From Desulfovibrio sp. (GTDB lineage Bacteria; Desulfobacterota; Desulfovibrionia; Desulfovibrionales; Desulfovibrionaceae), in NCBI GenBank assembly GCA_003512875.1, contig DONZ01000191.1, positions 1-8,511 of the forward strand: a stretch of 8,511 bases of DNA. The letters are read 5' to 3'. The notes under the pieces are model-generated. The model searched no databases. It saw only the letters and a program-made list of their open reading frames with translations, and was not told the origin of the DNA. The first letter of the stretch is position 1. Every line of letters starts with the position of its first letter. Of the stretch, positions 1 to 4,854 are shown piece by piece. A program made the translations under genes and the position numbers.

Positions 1-383
1 AAACCGACAGAATAAAAGGCCTCCGTATATCCCCAATAATCGTCGTGTCTGTCTTCGGGGTCGAAAATCGGTCCGGGGGAAAGGAAAATACGGCGCAATT
101 CGCCGATGTCCTTTGTCAGCAAACCGCCAAGACGCGGACCCATTGTCTGCAAAAAGATAAGTTCTTTTTTCTTTAAAATCGGAATATGCTTAATATCCGA
201 AAGCGTTTTAAACTTTTCAATATTGAATTGGGCTCTGTCAAAACGTTTCTTAACGTCTTCAGAATAACGGTACGCATAAGAAAGCAATTCTTTTAATTGA
301 ATCAAATTATATTGCTTACGCTCACTTTCATCTAAAACTTCACGGCGGCTGTAAATGCCTTCTGTACGGTCTTTACGGGTCAT
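1..383 (-). CDS. Phenylacetate-CoA-ligase-like adenylate-forming enzyme, N-terminal part (runs off left edge)
   Basis: This is the first 127 codons of a minus-strand gene that continues beyond the window. It opens with ATG at 383-381 and has GAGG six bases upstream as ribosome binding site. The product starts MTRKDRTEGIYSRREVLDE. Around residues 67-75 it has IPILKKKEL, the 'IP-xxK-x-L' segment typical of the start of PaaK-type ligases. Around 102-110 it has SPGPIFDPE, followed by an aromatic YWGYTEAFYSVGF stretch at the edge. Family knowledge: these enzymes use ATP to make an acyl-adenylate and then an aryl-CoA thioester; in anaerobes they often act on arylacetates from aromatic amino acid breakdown. 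The adenylate-binding and Lys-containing C-terminal motifs lie outside the window, so catalytic competence cannot be judged. The gene is divergent from queH with its own good promoter. The family call is fairly sure; the substrate is not known. Confidence 0.72.
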   Translation of the reverse strand, partial: MTRKDRTEGIYSRREVLDESERKQYNLIQLKELLSYAYRYSEDVKKRFDRAQFNIEKFKTLSDIKHIPILKKKELIFLQTMGPRLGGLLTKDIGELRRIFLSPGPIFDPEDRHDDYWGYTEAFYSVG

Positions 384-411
384 GGAAACCTCACTTTTTA
401 TTATGGAAACC
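382..411. repeat. 9-bp direct repeat overlapping the start of the ligase gene
   Basis: ATGGAAACC occurs at 382-390 and again at 403-411, exactly 21 bp apart. On the minus strand this reads GGTTTCCAT twice. The upstream copy sits at the expected transcription start just below the -10 box, and the downstream copy contains the start codon of the ligase gene. A spacing of two helical turns would suit a tandem operator, but two 9-mers can also arise by chance. Confidence 0.3.
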
Positions 412-412
412 G

Positions 413-441
413 ACTATACATAAGTTAAAATCAAAATGCAA
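413..441 (-). promoter_or_regulatory. Sigma-70-type promoter of the ligase-like gene
   Basis: On the minus strand, TTGCAT (441-436) is followed after 17 bp by TATAGT (418-413). This matches five of six consensus bases at -10 and four of six at -35 with ideal spacing. It would start transcription near 406, giving a leader of roughly 23 nt that includes the GAGG ribosome binding site. Confidence 0.6.
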
Positions 442-453
442 GAACTTTTTTAT

Positions 454-483
454 TTGTATAAAAAATTCAATATGTTATATATT
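454..483 (+). promoter_or_regulatory. Possible promoter of queH
   Basis: TTGTAT (454-459) and TATATT (478-483) are separated by 18 bp in a very AT-rich stretch, pointing towards queH and leaving a leader of about 95 nt. Both boxes are imperfect, and AT-rich DNA produces such pairs by chance, so this is only a candidate. Confidence 0.3.
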
Positions 484-583
484 ATTCTTTAGAATTGTTG
501 CACTTTTCTCCAAACTATGCTAGTTGCTAACACATTGGAATAGCATTATTAAATTTCAGCTCAAAAAAAAGATACGGCATACC

Positions 584-1423
584 ATGCAAAAAAAAATCCT
601 GCTCCATTCCTGCTGCGGACCATGTTCCATTATGGCTTTGGAATATTTGAAAAAAAATAATTTTGAACCGCATATTTTTTATTATAATCCCAATATCCAC
701 CCCCAAAAGGAATATTTTTTACGCCTGAACGCCATGCAGCAAGTCGCCAAGACCTATCAAGCTCCCCTTGTAGTCGGCAATAATGAAGATTTTTTTAAAA
801 CAATAAAAAAAGAAAATCATGAACTTGACCTTACAAGCCTTCAAGAAAATTTTAAAACATTGTTCAGTCCCGACCGGCTTATGCAGGAAGCAATGCAAAA
901 AATTCTCACCAAATGGAAACGCTATGCCGAGCTTTTTCCAAGCCGTGAATTTGATACGCTGCGTATTTATGCCGAAGGCAAACACCATGCTGTTGCCGAT
1001 TTTAAAACGCTTCAGTCTCTTTTGGTCATAGACAGTTACGCTTTTGTCAAATTTCTCAGCACATATCAGGAAAAAGAACGCTGTAAGGAATGTTATAAGG
1101 AACGCATGATCAAAAGTGTTTTTTATGCAAAAGAACAAGGTTTTGCTGAATTTACCTCCACCCTTTTGTATTCCAAATATCAAAATCATGAAGATATTTG
1201 CCTTGCCATTGAAAAAGCCCTGCAAGTGGTCAATAACAACACAAAAACACAGCTCAATTTTCATTATGTCGATTTTCGGGAATTTTGGCAGCAAGGCATT
1301 GACAAATCGAAAGAATTGAATATTTACCGCCAAAAATGGTGCGGCTGCGTTTTAAGCCGTTTGGAAAGCCTGAAGCAAACGGCGGAGCGGGAATACAAAA
1401 AACGTATCCGTAACGCCGGGTAA
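584..1423 (+). CDS. queH: Epoxyqueuosine reductase QueH
   Basis: QueH (the former DUF208 family) reduces epoxyqueuosine to queuosine in the wobble position of GUN-anticodon tRNAs; it is the non-homologous replacement of QueG. Visible family motifs are LLHSCCGPCS near the N-terminus (Cys10, 11, 14), YYNPNIHP-EY at about 33-44, ERCKECY at about 165-171 (Cys167, 170), the FTSTLL-S-YQNH block at about 190-202, the DFR motif at about 230, and YRQKWCGC at about 248-255 (Cys253, 255). These cysteines provide the iron-sulfur/metal ligands of the family. I chose ATG 584 because the product then begins MQKKILLHSCC, as family members do. The frame is open to a TTG at 524, but the extra 20 residues are not family-like. 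No strong ribosome binding site precedes 584. At 279 residues it is longer than the usual roughly 180-220. The excess lies between the VVGNNED segment (about 63-69) and ERCKECY. It is convergent with the downstream exporter gene, with an 18-bp gap. Confidence 0.9.
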   Translation: MQKKILLHSCCGPCSIMALEYLKKNNFEPHIFYYNPNIHPQKEYFLRLNAMQQVAKTYQAPLVVGNNEDFFKTIKKENHELDLTSLQENFKTLFSPDRLMQEAMQKILTKWKRYAELFPSREFDTLRIYAEGKHHAVADFKTLQSLLVIDSYAFVKFLSTYQEKERCKECYKERMIKSVFYAKEQGFAEFTSTLLYSKYQNHEDICLAIEKALQVVNNNTKTQLNFHYVDFREFWQQGIDKSKELNIYRQKWCGCVLSRLESLKQTAEREYKKRIRNAG

Positions 1424-1441
1424 AAACAAACAAAGCGGAAA

Positions 1442-2185
1442 TTATCCCAAACAATAGTAACCAATCACCCGCGACAAGCACATCAGCCCTGCAAATCCAA
1501 TCACAACAAGCAAAATTTTCCTAAAGTTTTTTTGGGTGATATATTTGATGAAAGGAAAAGAAACGAGCATGCCCAAAATACCGGCAGGCACGCCGATATA
1601 TAGGTATGTCAAAAATTCTTCGGTATAAAAGCCCGCGAAATAATGACTCACGCAGCTTGTTCCCGTGATGATGATCAAAGCGGAACCTAAAGCCCCAAGG
1701 GCTTTTTGCTGTTTCCAGCCCGTATATAAAATATATATGGCAAGCGGCGGACCGGTGAAGGAAATGGTTGAGCCGAAAAATCCGGAAAAAAATCCGCAGA
1801 TACCGCCGACAACGGTGCTGTTTCTTTCTTCGGCAACTTCATATTTTTGCATGAAATTCCACACGACATAAGCGATTAAGGTAAACGCCATAACAAGTTC
1901 CAAAATATGCGAAGAAAGAATTTTTAAAAAATATGAACCGAGCACAGCCCCGGGAACAGCACAAAACAAAGCGGGAAGAATGATTTTCACATGAAATTCG
2001 GAACGATATTTTATGGCGAGCACGGAAGACAGGATTGTGACAAGAATGCATGAAAGAGGCACAATTAATTGAATATCCATGAATAAGGTCATAAACGGCA
2101 CAGCAACCAACGCCGCCCCCATGCCGCTTATTCCATTAATGAAGCCTGCCAAAATCCATATGCCCGCAAAACATATCTGTTCCAT
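1442..2185 (-). CDS. TauE/SafE (TSUP) family membrane transporter
   Basis: This is a 247-residue, very hydrophobic inner-membrane protein with about eight predicted transmembrane stretches. It shows the internal repeat of the family: GFINGISGMGAALVAVPF at about 14-31 and its counterpart GGICGFFSGFFGSTISFTG at about 127-145, both carrying the glycine-rich G--SG--G core. Family knowledge: TSUP proteins export or import sulfite, sulfonates, sulfoacetate and other small organic anions; the substrate cannot be told from sequence. The start ATG at 2185-2183 has AAGGA seven bases upstream. A promoter candidate lies about 200 bp upstream. The gene stands alone between convergent queH and the gene-free stretch 2186-2621, so neighbours do not help with its role. 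Length and both repeats look intact. A general permease label would be the fallback. Confidence 0.88.
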   Translation of the reverse strand: MEQICFAGIWILAGFINGISGMGAALVAVPFMTLFMDIQLIVPLSCILVTILSSVLAIKYRSEFHVKIILPALFCAVPGAVLGSYFLKILSSHILELVMAFTLIAYVVWNFMQKYEVAEERNSTVVGGICGFFSGFFGSTISFTGPPLAIYILYTGWKQQKALGALGSALIIITGTSCVSHYFAGFYTEEFLTYLYIGVPAGILGMLVSFPFIKYITQKNFRKILLVVIGFAGLMCLSRVIGYYCLG

Positions 2186-2258
2186 AACAATATCCTTGAT
2201 AAAAACCTAATTCATGCAAACACAAAAATCAAATCATTTCTGATAAAAAAAGTTACAC

Positions 2259-2340
2259 CTTGCTGCAAATTTTGTTGCCAAAATACACACCGAAACCATA
2301 GACCAGGCACTGCAGCTAACGCAGCAACAGACGCAACAAG
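2259..2340. repeat. Imperfect long-range inverted repeat (possible hairpin)
   Basis: The left arm has TTGCTGC (2260-2266) and TTGTTGC (2272-2278). The right arm has GCAGCAA (2321-2327) and GCAACAA (2333-2339), with the same 12-base offset in both arms. TTGCTGC is the exact complement of GCAGCAA, and TTGTTGC of GCAACAA. Those pairings interlock. A nested fold instead pairs the inner arms through one G-U and the outer arms with one mismatch. It lies within the proposed exporter leader. The function, if any, is unknown. Confidence 0.3.
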
Positions 2341-2385
2341 CTGAAATAACATAGAAAAAAGTATTGGAATAATATTTGCAGAAAA

Positions 2386-2414
2386 ATTATATCGGCAAGG
2401 GATCGCACATCCAA
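2386..2414 (-). promoter_or_regulatory. Candidate sigma-70 promoter for the TauE/SafE gene
   Basis: Reading the minus strand, TTGGAT (2414-2409) is followed after 17 bp by a perfect TATAAT (2391-2386). Transcription would start near 2379 and give a leader of about 190 nt before the exporter start codon. The leader is unusually long and contains the inverted repeat at 2259-2340. Confidence 0.4.
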
Positions 2415-2561
2415 ACAATGTCGAATCCCCTTATTAATCCTAACTTGGCAAAATCATTTACGCTTTCATCGCACAATGCAAATGCTTTTGCCCAATACAA
2501 TAAAAAAGGACGGTGAAAACATTATTGAATAAAAAAGCACAAACCATACAATAGTTACAAC

Positions 2562-2593
2562 AAGCCTCATTCAGAGGCTTTTTCCTTTTTTCC
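2562..2593 (+). terminator. Rho-independent terminator hairpin
   Basis: A perfect 7-bp stem, AAGCCTC (2562-2568) and GAGGCTT (2574-2580), closes a 5-base ATTCA loop and is followed on the plus strand by a T-rich run broken only by CC (2579-2592). Orientation fits a plus-strand transcript, yet no convincing plus-strand gene precedes it. On the minus strand it would follow the ATP-grasp/HAD gene by about 40 bp, but the bases after the stem there are not T-rich, so it would work poorly in that direction. Confidence 0.6.
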
Positions 2594-2621
2594 GTTACCC
2601 GTCCAAACAAAAACACAAAAA

Positions 2622-3899
2622 CTAAAATGTTTCCAGCAAGGCGTCTATGGCGTCAACATCAAAAACCGCCAAACCGCACTTCAACGCTTCTTTTCTTTCA
2701 ACATAAAGATTGTCAATCAGTATTCCTCTTTCATCTTCATAATAAAGAGATTTTTTTTCATCATCAGAAATATGGATAATTTTTGCAAAAAGCGCCGTAT
2801 CGATTTTATATTTTTTTAAATATTCCTCGACATCGCCTTCATGCTTCGTAAGCAAAACAACTGTTTTCCCTTTGTTGACGCACTGATACACAAAAGCGAT
2901 CATTTTTATGTTCACGGCTTCGTTCACAATGAGCGTATCGTCCAAATCAAGGTAAACCGTCCGATAATCAAAGGAAAGCTCATACTTTGTCTGCAACGAC
3001 CGGGAAATGCGGACAAGAAAAGGATTGTCCAATATATCCAAATCATAGCCCAAGGCATCATAACAAGCCAAAAGCGGCAGATTTATTCCCTTATGCCTTG
3101 TCAAATTCATGGTCGTTGCGATACGGGTTGAAACTTCCAGCAATTTCCATGCGCCGCAGGCATCTTTTTTTATCTGACAAAACCACAAGCCGCGCAAAAC
3201 AAGCGACGAGTTAAGTTTTAACAGAATATTCATGATTTCATCGGAAAGGGGATACGAGCGTGAACTGTACGCGATCCCTTGTTTTATGACGTCACGGGTT
3301 CTTGCCCCCGCATAAAGCAAACGTCCTTTTCTGTCCGTGAAACAATCAACCGTAAGCTCGATACCGGGTAAATATTCGCAAAAAAGCATATCGTCCAAGG
3401 AACGCGTCAAAAGCTTCATATCCTCTTCGCTTTGCAAAAATTGGCAAAAATTACCGCCTTGTCCGATTTTCGGTTTTGCGAAAGAGGGAAAAACAAGATT
3501 TTCCAAAGCGTAGACTTCGGGACAAAAATCTTCATTGCGCAAAAAACGATACAATTTTTCCTTATCTCTGCACAACACTGCGGTATGCAAAGGCGAACAC
3601 AAGACTTTTGCGGGAAGCTTATCTTCAACTTCTTTCAGATATTCGGCAACAGAATCATGGGTGGGGAAAATGTATTCTATTTTTTTGGCAATCAGGGCGT
3701 CAATGAAAGAAGGCAAAAAATCATCCTCGAAAACATAGGGCAGACCGTCATAAATTTCACGGTATTCAAACTTGCAATGCTCCACTTTGCTTGCCAAACC
3801 AATCACATTAAAACGGACGGCATACTGCAAAGAACGGTATAATTCATATGCATTTTCCGCTTCACAGGGAAAAACGCCGACATTAATTTTTTTCATCAT
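2622..3899 (-). CDS. ATP-grasp ligase / HAD hydrolase fusion protein
   Basis: Two domains are visible in about 425 residues. Residues 1-310 look like an ATP-grasp enzyme of the carbamoyl-phosphate-synthase/PylC-like kind: an N-terminal Rossmann-like part with IFPTHDS at about 78-84, the ATP-binding segment FAKPKIGQGG at about 141-150, an acidic EYLPGIELTVD at about 176-186, and the metal/ATP-binding LLEVSTR at about 254-260. Residues 315-426 look like a HAD phosphatase: YLDLDDTL (317-324, the DxDxT motif), LLTKH (350-354, motif II Thr) and ILIDN (394-398, motif IV). ATP-grasp enzymes join a carboxylate to an amine or thiol through an acyl-phosphate; HAD domains remove phosphate. The start is set at ATG 3899 (a second ATG follows directly), with AAGGA seven bases upstream. 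It overlaps the end of the methyltransferase gene by 17 bp, implying translational coupling. The substrate is unknown; a role in cell-surface glycan or small-molecule assembly is inferred from neighbours. Confidence 0.78.
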   Translation of the reverse strand: MMKKINVGVFPCEAENAYELYRSLQYAVRFNVIGLASKVEHCKFEYREIYDGLPYVFEDDFLPSFIDALIAKKIEYIFPTHDSVAEYLKEVEDKLPAKVLCSPLHTAVLCRDKEKLYRFLRNEDFCPEVYALENLVFPSFAKPKIGQGGNFCQFLQSEEDMKLLTRSLDDMLFCEYLPGIELTVDCFTDRKGRLLYAGARTRDVIKQGIAYSSRSYPLSDEIMNILLKLNSSLVLRGLWFCQIKKDACGAWKLLEVSTRIATTMNLTRHKGINLPLLACYDALGYDLDILDNPFLVRISRSLQTKYELSFDYRTVYLDLDDTLIVNEAVNIKMIAFVYQCVNKGKTVVLLTKHEGDVEEYLKKYKIDTALFAKIIHISDDEKKSLYYEDERGILIDNLYVERKEALKCGLAVFDVDAIDALLETF

Positions 3900-4620
3900 C
3901 AATCATTCCTTTTACGGTATAAATGCCAAGCCAGCTTGCCGTTCCGCCGATTTTTCCGCCGCTGTAATAATGTATAAAGGAAAAGCAAGAATTGACAGCC
4001 GAAAGAATTTTTTTAAAAACAGGCAAAGCGCTGCTTGCAGGATAGAAAGCTTGAAAAAGCCTTAATTTAAAACTGTCCCTGAAAAAGAAAACATCTTCCA
4101 ATTCGGCGGAATATCGGGATTTTGTCGACATAGCCGTTGTGATACCGCCAAAAAGCATTCGCACGCTTTGCGGATAATAAGGGCGAACATGGGTGAAATC
4201 ATAATAAAACCGTTCCCCGAGAACAGGCGTGACAATGATGATTTTTCCGTCTTTTTTCAAATAAGGCAATATGGAGTCAAACAATTCAACCAGTTCATCA
4301 CCGGAGAAATGTTCAATCACGTGCGAAAGCAAAATGCAGTCAAAACGCTGTTTCTTTAACTCCGCGCTGTCCGCATACACTTCAAAACCCAGAAACCGCA
4401 AATCGGCGACCTGTTCAGGATTGACATCAATACCAACCGCATCAACGCCAAGTTCTTTCATTATTTTTAAATACTTACCCTGACCGCAGCCGTAATCAAG
4501 AACTCTTTTCCCCGCATATGCAGAAAGAATTTCTCTTATCTTTTTCTCTTCAAAATCCTGATAATGCGTTTTCATAAAATTATGCATAGATACCCTGTAA
4601 CGCGCTTGCTCCAACAGCAC
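3883..4620 (-). CDS. Class I SAM-dependent methyltransferase
   Basis: The 245-residue product has a standard Rossmann methyltransferase core: VLDYGCGQG (40-48, motif I, SAM binding), VGIDVN (62-67, acidic end of strand 2), and ILLSHVIEHF (95-104), typical of the Methyltransf_11/UbiG-like group. A TPVLGERFYYDFTHVRPYY segment at about 131-149 has the D-TH-R pattern seen in methyltransferases of polysaccharide gene clusters. The start is uncertain. The frame opens with GTG at 4620, which has no visible ribosome binding site. ATG at 4587 has AGGG six bases upstream, and another ATG is at 4575. I keep the longer form because its N-terminus (LEQARYRVSMHN) looks protein-like. It is first of a two-gene leftward unit and overlaps the ATP-grasp/HAD gene. 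It diverges from the FkbM operon. The acceptor (sugar, lipid or small molecule) is not known. Confidence 0.82.
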   Translation of the reverse strand: MLLEQARYRVSMHNFMKTHYQDFEEKKIREILSAYAGKRVLDYGCGQGKYLKIMKELGVDAVGIDVNPEQVADLRFLGFEVYADSAELKKQRFDCILLSHVIEHFSGDELVELFDSILPYLKKDGKIIIVTPVLGERFYYDFTHVRPYYPQSVRMLFGGITTAMSTKSRYSAELEDVFFFRDSFKLRLFQAFYPASSALPVFKKILSAVNSCFSFIHYYSGGKIGGTASWLGIYTVKGMIDDEKN

Positions 4621-4673
4621 TGCGCATGTTTAAAACCGGCTCAATTAGCCCGCCGTCATTTTTTATGAAAATC

Positions 4674-4702
4674 ATGTTGAAACAGATACGGAATTAAGTC
4701 AA
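4674..4702 (-). promoter_or_regulatory. Weak candidate promoter for the methyltransferase gene
   Basis: On the minus strand TTGACT (4702-4697) is followed after 17 bp by CAACAT (4679-4674). The -35 is good. The -10 keeps only the three positions A2, A5 and T6 of TATAAT. Its -35 lies within the left arm of the inverted repeat at 4696-4721. Confidence 0.25.
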
Positions 4703-4721
4703 TGCAAATTGTAATTGACTT
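4696..4721. repeat. Perfect 8-bp inverted repeat in the divergent promoter region
   Basis: AAGTCAAT (4696-4703) and ATTGACTT (4714-4721) are exact complements separated by 10 bp. Each arm contains a TTGACT -35-like hexamer, one on each strand and each facing its own gene. It could be an operator for a dimeric regulator controlling both divergent units, or a weak hairpin, since it is followed by a T-rich stretch. Confidence 0.5.
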
Positions 4722-4742
4722 TTATTTTAAAAAAAATAAAAT
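4715..4742 (+). promoter_or_regulatory. Candidate sigma-70 promoter of the FkbM/radical SAM operon
   Basis: TTGACT (4715-4720) is followed after 16 bp by TAAAAT (4737-4742); both are five-of-six matches. Transcription would start near 4750, giving a leader of about 105 nt to the ATG at 4855. The -35 lies in the right arm of the inverted repeat. The surrounding A/T tracts add false-positive risk. Confidence 0.45.
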
Positions 4743-4854
4743 AAAAAGAACCAGTAACAAAAAAATTAATGTATTCAAATTTTTATATCCCCCTATTTAA
4801 TCAAATGGCATAAAAATTGAATAGAAAAAAGAGAATACCAAAAAGGACAAAATT

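Larger units (their letters stand above)
2186..2621. other. Gene-free stretch of about 435 bp
   Basis: No ORF here has both a credible start and a protein-like sequence. The stretch contains a promoter candidate for the exporter gene (2386-2414, minus), an imperfect long-range inverted repeat (2259-2340) and a plus-strand terminator hairpin (2562-2593). It may be the exporter's long leader plus the end of an unannotated plus-strand transcript, or the remains of a lost gene. I see no tRNA, CRISPR or riboswitch that I can name. Confidence 0.5.

Noticed and set aside
524..583. N-terminal extension of QueH from a TTG at 524
   Set aside because: The added 20 residues (LTHWNSIIKF...) are not family-like and no ribosome binding site precedes the TTG. 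ATG 584 puts the CCGPC motif at its usual place near the N-terminus.
719..1333. Long minus-strand ORF (204 codons) opposite queH
   Set aside because: It lies wholly inside queH on the other strand, with Phe- and Ile-rich composition caused by the AT-rich complementary strand and no recognisable motif. It is a shadow.
1390..1450. Terminator between convergent queH and the exporter gene
   Set aside because: Only a weak GGGTAA/TTATCCC pairing with a bulge and a large A-rich loop is present, and no T-run follows on either strand.
2212..2418. 68-codon hydrophobic minus-strand ORF upstream of the exporter gene
   Set aside because: It starts at TTG without a ribosome binding site, spans the promoter candidate and inverted repeat, and shows no family features. 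The hydrophobicity follows from T-rich DNA.
2420..2440. GTCGAATCC resembling a tRNA T-loop
   Set aside because: The flanking bases do not form the T-stem, and no acceptor, D-arm or anticodon arm can be built around it.
2513..2554. 13-codon GTG-initiated micro-ORF just before the plus-strand terminator (possible leader peptide)
   Set aside because: The GGA ahead of it is only 2 bases from the GTG, too close for normal initiation, and no plus-strand gene follows that it could regulate.
3432..3842. 136-codon plus-strand ORF opposite the ATP-grasp/HAD gene
   Set aside because: It lies entirely within a well-supported coding gene on the other strand, has no motif and no ribosome binding site, and mirrors that gene's codon pattern.
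4806..4821. Sigma-54-like TGGCAT-N5-TTGA element ahead of the FkbM operon
   Set aside because: The -24 part fits, but the -12 GC required by sigma-54 is replaced by GA. It lies in AT-rich DNA and no activator site is evident.
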